A DNA stretch of 64,000 nt, taken from NCBI GenBank assembly GCA_963677085.2, contig CAXXFH010000004.1:2046001-2110000 (forward strand), given 5' to 3'. Each line of letters begins with the position of its first letter. Position 1 is the first letter of the stretch. Origin of the DNA: G963677085 sp963677085. GTDB lineage: Bacteria > Planctomycetota > Planctomycetia > Pirellulales > Thermoguttaceae. This document shows, in pieces, positions 51,089 through 60,014 of this stretch. The translations under genes and the position numbers were made by a program. Below the pieces are notes generated by a model. That model searched no databases. It saw only the letters and a list, made by a program, of their open reading frames with translations, and was not told where the DNA came from.

Positions 51089-51817
51089 ATGTCTTCCGAT
51101 TTTCAATATCTGCAAGACGATGATGACCGATACGACGGTGATTTCAATTCGTATCCGCCCGACCAGACATCTAGCGCCTGTCGTCTGGAAACGCCACTGA
51201 CTCCCGAAGACCAGCTTGCCGTGTTACACGCCTTCATCGATCAATATCACGCCGAACAACGGGAAGAGCAGAATCAACAAATCGCAACGTATCGCTCATT
51301 GGCCAACCAACTCCTCGAAATTCTCGTGCAGTTGGAACTACTTCAGTATGTCTACGCATCGCTTCCCGACGCGGACAGCGAACGGAAGGGTGGTAAGATG
51401 CCGTCTGGTATCGCAACACGTTTTCTTCGCGTACTTCGCAAAGCAGTGGATGGCGACGAAGCATCGCTGGATCAGTTGCGCGAACAAATCGTTCGTTTTC
51501 CGGAGGCCTGGCAGTGTGTTTGCACGCTGACTGCCCAGGCGGAGGCCGCGGTGATCGACGCCGTTGGCGGACCGACAACGATGTTGGCAACCGAGCTGAA
51601 GAACTGGCTGGTTACCGCGACATGCGACGCAATGCCACAGTCGTTGAATCCCTCCCAACGAGTCGCACTAGAGCGTTCTCTGGTTGGCGGCCTGTTCTTG
51701 CTTGCGGCGCACCAGTGCATCAACGCCCGGAGATGGCATAACACGCAACTAGCCGAATGGTGGGACGTGTTGAAAACGGTCGGCAATCGCCTCCCTCAGC
51801 GCGGAAACTGGCTTTGA
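51089..51817 (+). CDS. Hypothetical protein, partial paralogue of 50218
   Basis: A 242-residue protein with an acidic N-terminus (YLQDDDDRYDGDFN). Its C-terminal part (SLDQLREQIVRFPEAWQCVC, then TAQAEAAVIDAVGG) has the same order of helices as residues 140-220 of the product of the gene at 50218. It starts 40 bases after that gene, so they are probably co-transcribed. Function is unknown; such pairs suggest a complex. Confidence 0.6.
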   Translation: MSSDFQYLQDDDDRYDGDFNSYPPDQTSSACRLETPLTPEDQLAVLHAFIDQYHAEQREEQNQQIATYRSLANQLLEILVQLELLQYVYASLPDADSERKGGKMPSGIATRFLRVLRKAVDGDEASLDQLREQIVRFPEAWQCVCTLTAQAEAAVIDAVGGPTTMLATELKNWLVTATCDAMPQSLNPSQRVALERSLVGGLFLLAAHQCINARRWHNTQLAEWWDVLKTVGNRLPQRGNWL

Positions 51818-52441
51818 TCGCGCTGTTTTACCAGATGAATTCATCCTGTTTCGCGACCGTGGCAACGACCTGCCCGATAGTCTCGGATTGCGCCGAGGGC
51901 AGGTCTTGCGGCACGCGAAATATTATACCGTCGTGATTGCAGAGCCTGTGTGACAACGCTATACTCACGTATATTTCCCACCCGCAGTGTGGAATTACGA
52001 TCCCAAATTGACGGAGGTAAATAATCGGCCGTGACCGGCCGTGGCTGACAATTCGAACGACGCGCAAGCGTCACGTGACTGCTTCCCGACAAACGACCAA
52101 CCTGGGCCTGCTCGGCCCTTGCACAGTAGAGGCGGCCACTTGGCACCGCGCTCCCCGTATGCAGCGATTTTCAGGGGCATGTTGATTTGCCCATCTCTTG
52201 GGTGGCTGCCCGTTTTGTCGGTTCCTCTCGCCACACCGCCCCTCTTTGTGTCTAGTAAAATATGGCGTTGTTGAAACGCCGATTTCACTATTTTGTGTTG
52301 AAATACGGCACATGTGCGGTCGTGCTCAGGAGAATGATTGCCATATTTAATTAGACTTTCCTGGCCATTTCTGCTATCCTCGCTCCTGAGGGCTCGCGAC
52401 GTTGCGACCCCGGTCCCGCTGCGATTAGGGAGGAAGCAGTC
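51818..52441. other. Spacer before transposase, possible gene remnant
   Basis: About 620 bases. On the minus strand 51828-52010 reads as protein-like (IALSHRLCNHDGIIFRVPQD) and faintly resembles the C-terminus of family A DNA polymerases, but no start or ribosome site supports a full gene. GGGAGGAAGCAGTC at the end is the transposase ribosome site. The left end of the insertion element should lie here, but terminal repeats were not securely found. Confidence 0.35.
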
Positions 52442-52876
52442 ATGGCACAATTCGACCCGGAAAAGCAGGCCCTGGTCGGGACAGGCGGTCTCCTGTCCGT
52501 GCGCGTCGATGACGAAATCACACGCAAGTTGTCGATGCTGATCGAGGGCGAGTGCGAAGGACTGGGCCCCCTGCAAGCTGCCAAGAAGTTCGGCTTCAGC
52601 AAGCAACGCTACTTCCAGTTGCGCGCGGCATTTGTCGAGCAAGGTGCCTCGGCGCTGCAGAGCCAGAAACGCGGCCCGAAAACGCATTACCGGCGTACCG
52701 CCGAGGTGGTTCGCCAGGTGATCCGGCACCGATTTCTCGATGTCGATGCGTCGCCCGAAGTGATCGCCCAGAAGCTTCGCCAAAGCGGGTGGCAGATCAG
52801 CACACGCAGCGTGCAGCGGGTGATCGAAGAGTTCGGCCTTCAAAAAAAAACTCTACCGTTGTCGGCCGAAGGGTGA
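52442..52876 (+). CDS. Transposase N-terminal part (orfA)
   Basis: A 144-residue product with a helix-turn-helix pair: ECEGLGPLQAAKKFGFSKQR and the second ASPEVIAQKLRQSGWQISTR then SVQRVI. A good ribosome site GGGAGGAAGCAGTC stands before the ATG. The frame ends with 11 unrelated codons after the A9 run at 52842-52850. Losing one A from the run joins it smoothly to the downstream DDE part. It binds element ends if functional. Confidence 0.75.
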   Translation: MAQFDPEKQALVGTGGLLSVRVDDEITRKLSMLIEGECEGLGPLQAAKKFGFSKQRYFQLRAAFVEQGASALQSQKRGPKTHYRRTAEVVRQVIRHRFLDVDASPEVIAQKLRQSGWQISTRSVQRVIEEFGLQKKTLPLSAEG

Positions 52877-52877
52877 A

Positions 52878-54248
52878 TTGCAGATCGAGGTTCAGCGCAC
52901 CAAGAAGCGTACGCGCAGCGAGCCGTGCGATCCGGCCAGTATCGAGCGCGGGGTTCGGCAACTTCTGGCCGACAAGATCTCCGGCAACCTGGTCGGCCTT
53001 TGGCTCCTGGTGCCTGAACATCTGCGTTTGGGGATCTGGGACCTACTCGGTGGCTGGAGTGGCCACGTGGCGGAGCGGGTCGAACCGCGTTTGGCCCTAC
53101 AATTGGTTCACGAAGCGGCCTTGTGCAGCACGGGCGTGCGGCACCAACACGCGCTGAGCCAGAGGGGATTCGAGTTGGCATGCGGGCTGCCCTTTGTCGC
53201 CAGCGACATGGCCATCCACAACCTGCTGGGGGTGCACACGGTGGCCGAGGCCCAAGGATTGCAGGTGGCGTTGGGACGCATTCGCCGGGCCTCGGGCGAT
53301 TATCTGGGCAAACTGCTGGCAATCGATCCGCATCGCATCCGCAGCTACAGCAAGCGACAAATGCGTCGCTATCGGGATGACGAAAAGTCGACACCACTGA
53401 AGGTGGTGCAAACGTTCTTTGCGCTGGATCCCGACACGCATCAACCGGTTTGTTTCACCCTCGCAACGTCGGCGCGCACGGCTACGCAGGCCACCAAGGA
53501 ACTCCTCCAACTGTCAGGCGACATCTTGGCCCCGTCGCCGGGAGAAACCTTAGTGCTGGCCGATATGGAACACTTCTCGGCCGAACTGATCGAGAATGTA
53601 CAGCAGGAGACGAACTTCGATCTGCTGGTGCCTATGAAGAATCAACGTTCACTGCAAAAAAAGTTGCGGGCGATCCCCGCCGATCAGTTTGTCCGGCGCT
53701 GGGCCGGTTATGCCACCACGACGCTGCCCTACAAGATGGTCCGCAGTCGAGCCGACCTCCACCAATTCGTTCAACGACTTGGCGAAACGTCGAAAGATTA
53801 CCGCTTCCACGCCTATCTTTCGACTTCGGAGCGGGACGAGGTCGATGCGTTGACCCTCGACTTCCCAAAACGCTGGCACGTGGAGGAGTTCTTCAATGCC
53901 TATCAGGCCCTCGGCTGGGACCGGGGCGGAACCATGAACCTCAACATCCGTTACGGCCAGATGACGATGGCCCTGATCGCACAAGCGGTCACGAGCCAGT
54001 TGCGCGCTCGACTGGGCGAACCGTTTTCACAATGGGACGCGACCCATTTGGCCAAGTCGCTCCTGGCTGGCCTGGACGGAGACATCCGGGTTGCCGACGA
54101 CACGATCGTCGTCACCTATTACAACGCCCCCAATGTCGAGCGACTCCGCCAGCATTATGAGGGCCTCCCCGCCAAACTGGCGAGTGAGAAGATCGATCCT
54201 CGCATCCCCTGGCTGTACAACTTCAAGCTCGACTTCCGCTTCCGCTGA
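52878..54248 (+). CDS. Transposase catalytic part (orfB, DDE type)
   Basis: About 456 residues of the catalytic part. The frame is open from the A9 run onward (KKLYRCRPKGELQIEVQ), so the true translation probably enters from orfA rather than at a start near 52878. ETLVLADMEHFSAELI carries the likely first or second Asp and FPKRWHVEEFFNAYQALGWD the likely Glu with the R/Y-type tail LNIRYGQMTM. DDE-superfamily; I cannot assign the IS family safely. Confidence 0.75.
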   Translation: MQIEVQRTKKRTRSEPCDPASIERGVRQLLADKISGNLVGLWLLVPEHLRLGIWDLLGGWSGHVAERVEPRLALQLVHEAALCSTGVRHQHALSQRGFELACGLPFVASDMAIHNLLGVHTVAEAQGLQVALGRIRRASGDYLGKLLAIDPHRIRSYSKRQMRRYRDDEKSTPLKVVQTFFALDPDTHQPVCFTLATSARTATQATKELLQLSGDILAPSPGETLVLADMEHFSAELIENVQQETNFDLLVPMKNQRSLQKKLRAIPADQFVRRWAGYATTTLPYKMVRSRADLHQFVQRLGETSKDYRFHAYLSTSERDEVDALTLDFPKRWHVEEFFNAYQALGWDRGGTMNLNIRYGQMTMALIAQAVTSQLRARLGEPFSQWDATHLAKSLLAGLDGDIRVADDTIVVTYYNAPNVERLRQHYEGLPAKLASEKIDPRIPWLYNFKLDFRFR

Positions 54249-54610
54249 CGCCCATTGCCCGACAAATCACAAGGTCCAAGAAATAGCCTCTCGAAAATCG
54301 CTGCCGTATGGGAGTGCCGCGGGCCAAGTGCTGTTCTGCTGTGCCTCTTGGTCGGGGCGTCGGGAGCGGCCTTGGATTCTCGGCGCTCCCTTTTTTGCGC
54401 GCTCAACGACCGTCAAGCAGTCCACGAAATCGTCACCGCCAAGGGAAACCCGCCATCGCGGGTCCGATTGAGCTGACGGCTGTTACTGATTCTGATGCGA
54501 CTGGACAAACCATCGAAATCCAACGGGTGTAGGCCTGCTCGGACCAAGCATACCCGACTTGGTAGTCCGTAATCCTTCGTGTGATCCACAAACAATTGGA
54601 GTAGATGCAA
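54249..54610. other. Spacer after transposase, no gene supported
   Basis: About 360 bases presumably containing the right end of the insertion element. No frame looks real. TTGGAGTAGATGCAA at the end carries the ribosome site of the next gene. Confidence 0.45.
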
Positions 54611-55351
54611 ATGAACGTTGAAAAGACAGCGAGACAGCATCCATGTCCCGAATGTGGCAGCGCAGTTGATACAGGATGGTCGAGTTGCCCTCAGTGCGGA
54701 TGTCCGCTGCCTCCCCCTGGTACCGTTCCACCGTCGACAGCCTTGCCAACCGCGCCGATTGCCGGAACACCAGCTTGGCTGGGGATCGGGGGCTTCATAC
54801 TAACATGGTATTTGTTGACGTGGTTAACGTGCTCCCTTCTTTCTTGGTTACAAACTCCATCTCTTGACGGCAATCTCGAAGCATACATCTTGCTGAACAA
54901 CGCTTTTGAAAGCGGTGAATGGCCTTGTATCGTGTCGGCATGCCGTAAAGCCCACTCGATAGCGGATGACCCAGACCTCAGGCAAATTGCGGATTTCGTT
55001 GCCCGCGTCGGTGAATTGCAGATAAGAATGGGGTGGAACACGTTCGAGGAATCAAGCTCCTTTTCGGCTGGATTGGAGGGGTTCGTTGCTGGTTTCCTTA
55101 ATCCGTTGTTGGGAATCGAAGGCGTGGGAATGATGATTGAAATGTTTACTACGGATTTCGAGGCGATCGGCTCTCGGGTAGACAGCCGCTACGAACCCCT
55201 GGTTGAGGCTCGGCGGAACGTTCCTTTGCTTTGGCGTTGGCTTTTCTGGATATTCTTTCTAGGTGGCGTAGTAGCAATTGTCTTCTGCCGCAAACAGGCA
55301 CTTCAATGGGTGGGATTGGCGGTTACACGTGTCAGTACCAAAGACTGGTGA
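54611..55351 (+). CDS. Zinc-ribbon membrane protein
   Basis: A 246-residue protein. The N-terminus has a zinc ribbon CPECG-x(10)-CPQCG (residues about 11-30), a Pro-rich linker, a hydrophobic segment (WLGIGGFILTWYLLTWLTCS, about 57-76), a soluble part and a final membrane segment (LLWRWLFWIFFLGGVVAIVF). GGAG nine bases upstream supports 54611 rather than the ATG at 54605. Possibly a membrane-anchored sensor or secretion accessory; unknown. Confidence 0.7.
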   Translation: MNVEKTARQHPCPECGSAVDTGWSSCPQCGCPLPPPGTVPPSTALPTAPIAGTPAWLGIGGFILTWYLLTWLTCSLLSWLQTPSLDGNLEAYILLNNAFESGEWPCIVSACRKAHSIADDPDLRQIADFVARVGELQIRMGWNTFEESSSFSAGLEGFVAGFLNPLLGIEGVGMMIEMFTTDFEAIGSRVDSRYEPLVEARRNVPLLWRWLFWIFFLGGVVAIVFCRKQALQWVGLAVTRVSTKDW

Positions 55352-55451
55352 AGTGGTAACGCTACCTCAGACGCGAGGTTTTCCGAAGCTGAGTTGCGCA
55401 AGACGCGGTTTCCAGCACATTGTTCTCGCATCGGGCGAAAGGAAGAATAAC

Positions 55452-55691
55452 ATGATCTTGATCAGCTGTCCGGAGTGTACTCGCCAGATAAGTGATGCTG
55501 CCCTGGGCAAGGAAGGACGGTGGTCTTGGATGATCGCCGGGGCGTTCGGCGGCGACGTCGCTCTGAGTTTGTTCTCTTGGGGCATAAGCTGTAAACGGGG
55601 TGTCGGAGTTTCTTCGGTCGGCAAAACCCACTGGTTTCATGTTGGCAATGTCCGATTGACGCAGGATGCCCTCATTGTCATGTGCCGTTGA
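55452..55691 (+). CDS. Small zinc-ribbon-like protein
   Basis: A 79-residue protein starting ILISCPECTRQISDAA, the usual start of double-CxxC ribbons, but the second CxxC is missing. A short hydrophobic stretch (SWMIAGAFGGDVALSLFSWG) follows. AAAGGAAG lies before the ATG. It looks like a truncated relative of the upstream zinc-ribbon protein; perhaps decaying. Confidence 0.5.
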   Translation: MILISCPECTRQISDAALGKEGRWSWMIAGAFGGDVALSLFSWGISCKRGVGVSSVGKTHWFHVGNVRLTQDALIVMCR

Positions 55692-55761
55692 TAGCAGGCG
55701 AATCGTGTTATTACGATCAGCACACTACAGAAGAACGGCACCGTTTGGGAGTGGACGACCT

Positions 55762-58044
55762 ATGAGTCAACCCATTGACGCCTATCACCGCTGGCTCGGC
55801 ATTCCGCCGGAGGACCAGCCACCGAATTATTACCGTTTGCTCGGCCTTCGATTATTCGAGGATGACGCCGATGTGATCGACACAGCGGCCAGTCGTCAGA
55901 TGGCTCATCTGCGAACGTACCAACTCGGGAAACATGCTGACCTTTCGCAACGGCTGCTCAATGAAGTTTCCGCCGCGAAGGTATGTCTGCTCACGCCTAC
56001 CAAGAAGGCCGAGTACGACCGGCAGCTACGGCAGCAGACCGGACAACAGGCGGCACCAACATCTCAAATCGCAGCCGTGGTGCCCAGCGGCCTTACTTCC
56101 CGGCCACAGGTTACACAAGCCCCGGGCCCCCCGCCCGGCGCCAGTGTGGCTTCAGCTTCGAAACACGGTGCTTCGAGGCCGGCGCTGTTCGCAGTAGGTG
56201 GCATCGGAGGTGTGCTGCTTGTTGCAGCCTCGGCGTGGCTTATCGCGAGTTCGGGGCGGCGCGATGTCCAACCGCCGCAGGTCGCCCACGACGCCAAAGA
56301 TGCGGCCGGATCGCTTCATCACACGGAAGTAGTGCGTACGCCAACGCCTCCGGAAAAAGAGGGCCGCGCGAAGGAAACAGCCGCCGCGAATGTTGTTGCC
56401 TCTTTGCCTGAACCCCCGCCGCCTGCCACCTCGGCACAGGCAGACTCTCCTGCCGACCGATCGTCGGCTTCCGGGAAAGACGTGCCGCCCACGTCCGGCC
56501 CACAAACGCCCAACGAGTTGCCGGAACCTCCATCTGCCGCCGCGTCTCAGGCGGATACGCCGCCAGAAGTCCCCGAAAGCCTCGGGCAAACGGCAGTCGA
56601 ACCATCGCCACCGCAGCCCGTTGTGGTCACCAGGAAACCCGTGCCGGCTGCCGTTGACCAGCAGGAAATCCGTCGGATGATCGGCGAGCTTTACGACATA
56701 AACGCGTCGCGCAAACCGGACGAAACCCTGACGCTGGCCAACAAACTGGCTGCTTTGGCCGAGGACGCTCAGGATGCGACGGAGCGGTTCGTCCTGCTCC
56801 GATGCGCCTCCGAGTTGACCGCTGATGCAGATGACCCGCGGCGTACACTTCAACTGGTAGACCGCATTTCCGACGAGTTCGCGGTCGACCGACTGTCGGC
56901 GCAGACCGTCGTGCTTGACACGTTTGCGAAAAAGGCAACCACGGAAGAACAAATCGGGGCGTTGGTCGATGCCTCGGCGGACGTGATTGACGAGACCCAG
57001 GCTGCCGAGCGATTTGACTTGGCCGACACGCTTTCCGCGTCGGTGTATCGAGCCTGTCAGTCTGCGGCCGGACGCTCGCATCGGGGCGAGGCCCTTGCCC
57101 GGCGCCGCAAAGTTCAGGAGTTGCGCGACGAATGGAACAAGGTGCGTGCTGCCCGCGTGGTCTTGCAGTCGAATCCTGATGACGCGGCTGCGCACGAGGT
57201 CGTGGGCCGATGGTACTGTGTTGCGCGGGACGACTGGGATCAGGCCTTGACGCATTTTGCCAAAGGGACTGATCCGACGTTACGCGCTTTGGCCGCCCGT
57301 GAACTGGCCGATCCTCCCCAGGATGCAATGGCCCAGGCGGAGCTGGCCGCGGCGTGGTGGGACGTAGCACAAGGGTCTGACAGCGCGATCCGGGAGGCAA
57401 TGACGTACCATGCCCGTTGCTGGTACGAAAAGGCGCTGCCATCTCTTTCGGGCGTTCACAAGGCCAGGGCGGAAATGCGAATAGCAGACAGTCCTCAAAC
57501 CACGCCCCGAGGGATTCGCGGCAAAGACATCTTCACCGTTGTACGCAAAGCCCTCCGGACGCGATCGATCATTGAGGGTCCGCCCATTGGCGTTGCAACC
57601 GGCACGACATTTCAAGACATGACTACCGACGACGGAGTTGTTGTGGGATTCACCCTAACAATAGGCAAATTCGGCAGTGGTTTTCGATACTCCGCCGTGG
57701 GCTCGATTCAGCCATTGTACCTGACCTCGCGAGGCATCGTCCCAGGACAGGTCCTCGGAAAACGGTCCGGCCAAGTCACAACGATTCAAGCGAAAAACGG
57801 TTATGCCGTGGGTGGCCTGCAAGTTGTGGTAACGCAGTCACGGGTTCGCGCGCTGCGTGTCGTCTTCATGAAAATCCAAGGCAGTCAATTGAATGTTCGC
57901 GATGCGTATCAAAGCGATTGGTACTGTGATTCCCCGGACGAGAATGCCCCAATGCTCAGTGGCAATGGAAAGCCTGTGGTTGGCTTGACGGGACATACGA
58001 GATCAACGGAATTGCGGCGGCTGGCCCTTATCACGATTCGTTAG
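55762..58044 (+). CDS. J-like-domain membrane protein with C-terminal beta domain
   Basis: A 760-residue planctomycete-type protein. Residues 1-90 form a J-like domain (AYHRWLGIPPEDQPPNYYRL, then SRQMAHLRTYQLGKH) that lacks the HPD tripeptide of true DnaJ. A membrane helix lies at about 138-158, then a Pro/Ala-rich linker to about 310, and a helical region to about 600. The C-terminal beta domain (GTTFQDMTTDDGVVVGFTLT, then GYAVGGLQVVV) recurs in other planctomycete proteins. Role unknown. Confidence 0.75.
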   Translation: MSQPIDAYHRWLGIPPEDQPPNYYRLLGLRLFEDDADVIDTAASRQMAHLRTYQLGKHADLSQRLLNEVSAAKVCLLTPTKKAEYDRQLRQQTGQQAAPTSQIAAVVPSGLTSRPQVTQAPGPPPGASVASASKHGASRPALFAVGGIGGVLLVAASAWLIASSGRRDVQPPQVAHDAKDAAGSLHHTEVVRTPTPPEKEGRAKETAAANVVASLPEPPPPATSAQADSPADRSSASGKDVPPTSGPQTPNELPEPPSAAASQADTPPEVPESLGQTAVEPSPPQPVVVTRKPVPAAVDQQEIRRMIGELYDINASRKPDETLTLANKLAALAEDAQDATERFVLLRCASELTADADDPRRTLQLVDRISDEFAVDRLSAQTVVLDTFAKKATTEEQIGALVDASADVIDETQAAERFDLADTLSASVYRACQSAAGRSHRGEALARRRKVQELRDEWNKVRAARVVLQSNPDDAAAHEVVGRWYCVARDDWDQALTHFAKGTDPTLRALAARELADPPQDAMAQAELAAAWWDVAQGSDSAIREAMTYHARCWYEKALPSLSGVHKARAEMRIADSPQTTPRGIRGKDIFTVVRKALRTRSIIEGPPIGVATGTTFQDMTTDDGVVVGFTLTIGKFGSGFRYSAVGSIQPLYLTSRGIVPGQVLGKRSGQVTTIQAKNGYAVGGLQVVVTQSRVRALRVVFMKIQGSQLNVRDAYQSDWYCDSPDENAPMLSGNGKPVVGLTGHTRSTELRRLALITIR

Positions 58045-58127
58045 CTGTCGGTCGGAGCGGCCGAGGTGCGGCGTCGAGGCGAAAGCCATAGGTTTGCCAG
58101 GAGGCAGACGATTCGAGTTGCGGAGCC

Positions 58128-58403
58128 TTACGCCCAGTCCAATCCGTCTTCCGCCGATTCCTCGGGTAGTACGTCGCTCTCCTCGCGTTCGCCTCGTTCG
58201 ATAATCTCGACAACCCGGTCGAACCATCGTCGCAGTTCTTCGGGATCGCCGAGTTCTCCACACCGCCTGTCGGCGCTGTCCCGCAAGAGCTCATCCACCA
58301 GATCGAGCGACTCGTCTTCGTCTCCTGGCGCCTCGATCTTGCCCTCGTCTTGGAAATCATCATTGAGCACGACTGGTACTCCCCTGGACGTTGTGGAAGT
58401 CAT
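58128..58403 (-). CDS. Small acidic hypothetical protein
   Basis: A 91-residue protein, strongly acidic (SLDLVDELLRDSADRRCGEL, then EIIERGEREESDVLPEESAE), with a helical middle. No ribosome site before the ATG at 58403; the frame continues upstream but loses the acidic character. Convergent with the J-like-domain gene. Function is unknown. Confidence 0.5.
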   Translation of the reverse strand: MTSTTSRGVPVVLNDDFQDEGKIEAPGDEDESLDLVDELLRDSADRRCGELGDPEELRRWFDRVVEIIERGEREESDVLPEESAEDGLDWA

Positions 58404-58845
58404 GGATGGGCTTCGCCCATCGAACGACCGGCAGCACGACCATTGGAAGCCCGGTTTTAAGGCAATTGGCGTCGGCCGATCGTCCAAGAAGTAGGTGAAG
58501 ATCCACAGGGCGTGGTGGCACGCTTCCTGCGTTCTCCCCACGATGTATCTTGAGCTAGTCTAAGTTCTGTGGAGGGCGATTTCAATTGTTTTCTCGCCTT
58601 GAGAGGAGAACGGATGAGTCGGAAACTGGTCTGTCGTGTGGGCGAGATGATGATGTAACCTTAGCCGACGATCTCCCCCAAGTTTGGCCCTGCCTCCCTC
58701 GGGCACGGAAGAGCAAGACCAGCGTTGCAGCCCCCCTGGTCAGTAACGCTTGACAGGACGATTTCCCCGGAGGATGATAAGCCTCAGGGCGTGGTGCTAT
58801 CCTGCTATTCGCCTGTTGCATTTCGGTTCATAGTCGGGAACGATC
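58404..58845. other. Intergenic, no gene seen
   Basis: About 440 bases. No convincing frame, and no copy of the tRNA-Ser 3' end (GGTTCGAGTCCCTTGCCC) that would mark the right border of an integrated island. GGGAACGATC just before 58846 is a weak ribosome site. Confidence 0.45.
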
Positions 58846-59958
58846 ATGTCGCGTCAGGTTATCTTCGAAGCGAGTGTGCAGTATTTCCTCGACCCGATTC
58901 GGCCGTTTTTGCAGGACGAGTCGGTGACCGAAGTGATGGTCAACGGCTTCGATACGATCTATGTCGAACGACGAGGACAAATCGAAGCCACCGATGCCCG
59001 CTTCGAGAGCGACGACGCGCTGATGTCGGCGATCCACAACATTGCCCAGTGGGTGGGTCGGGAAATCTCGGCCGAACGCCCCGTGCTCGATGCTCGGCTG
59101 CCCGACGGCTCCCGGGTGCACGCGGTGATCCCCCCCAGCGCGCGAACCGGCATCTATCTGACGATCCGCAAGTTCTCCCGCGAAGTCTATACGCTGGACG
59201 ACCTGATCGGCTTCGGAAGCCTCTCGGAGGAGGCCAAGGAGTTTCTGGAGATCTGCGTTCAGCTCCGCAAGAACATCATCATCGCGGGCGGCACGGGCAC
59301 CGGCAAGACCGTGTTGCTGGGAGCCATTTCCCGGGCTATCTCCGAGCAGGAGCGGATCGTGGTGATCGAAGACACCTCGGAACTGCGGCTCCTTCAGCGC
59401 CATTGCCTGTACCTGGAGGCCCAGCAAGCCGACCGGGCCGGCCGCGGCGGGGTGAGCGTCCGCACACTGTTCGTCAACGCCTTGCGCATGCGGCCTGACC
59501 GAATCATCGTCGGCGAAGTGCGTTCCGGCGAGGCGCTGGACTTGATCCAATCAATGATTAGCGGCCACGCCGGCTCGATTTCCACGATCCACGCCAACAC
59601 GCCGCTGGACGCCCTGATTCGGCTGGAAACCCTTTCGCTCATGTCGGATATCGAGATCCCCGTCTACGTCGCCCGGGCGCAAGTGGCGTCGGCTATCGAC
59701 CTGGTGGTGCAGATCTCCCGTTTCACCGAAGACGGCTCGCGGAAGATCACGCGAATCAGTGAAACCCGCGGCCTTGACGAGAACAATCGATACGTGACGC
59801 ATGACCTCTACGTTTCGCGCCTACAAGGGAAAACCCCCGAGGGACGGTTGATTGCCGCCTTGGAACCGACCGGGGTTCGGCCGAGTTTTTCAACCGAACC
59901 CTACGAGCAAGGAATGCACGACATGATTCGACTGACCAAGGGAATCTGGGAGGCGTGA
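58846..59958 (+). CDS. TadA/CpaF-type secretion ATPase
   Basis: A 370-residue cytoplasmic ATPase of the type II/IV secretion superfamily, powering Flp pilus or similar secretion. Walker A GGTGTGKT is at 148-155, the Asp box at IVVIEDTSEL, Walker B-like RIIVGEVRSGEALDLI and the His box HAGSISTIHANTP. The N-terminal VTEVMVNGFDTIYVERRG is typical of CpaF/VirB11. Other tad genes are not seen beside it in this window. Reads convergently with the kinase gene. Confidence 0.9.
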   Translation: MSRQVIFEASVQYFLDPIRPFLQDESVTEVMVNGFDTIYVERRGQIEATDARFESDDALMSAIHNIAQWVGREISAERPVLDARLPDGSRVHAVIPPSARTGIYLTIRKFSREVYTLDDLIGFGSLSEEAKEFLEICVQLRKNIIIAGGTGTGKTVLLGAISRAISEQERIVVIEDTSELRLLQRHCLYLEAQQADRAGRGGVSVRTLFVNALRMRPDRIIVGEVRSGEALDLIQSMISGHAGSISTIHANTPLDALIRLETLSLMSDIEIPVYVARAQVASAIDLVVQISRFTEDGSRKITRISETRGLDENNRYVTHDLYVSRLQGKTPEGRLIAALEPTGVRPSFSTEPYEQGMHDMIRLTKGIWEA

Positions 59959-60014
59959 CAGGGTCCTGTACGAAGCGTTCGTACGAGACAACGGTGCGTC
60001 GACGCCCTGAGCGA

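Larger units (their letters stand above)
52442..54248 (+). mobile_element. Insertion element core (transposase in two frames)
   Basis: The two transposase frames at 52442 and 52878 together encode one DDE-type transposase joined across an A9 run. True element ends were not defined. The best hint is TTTC.GGC.ATTTCT-like sequence near 52350 and, inverted, near 54280, which is too weak to call. Confidence 0.65.

Noticed and set aside
51828..52067. Minus-strand frame resembling the end of a family A DNA polymerase
   Set aside because: Only a short HDGIIFRVP-like stretch matches and there is no credible start; kept as a possible remnant, not called as a gene.
41409..58845. CRISPR array in the island
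   Set aside because: No regularly spaced direct repeats were found; the visible repeats are isolated palindromes.
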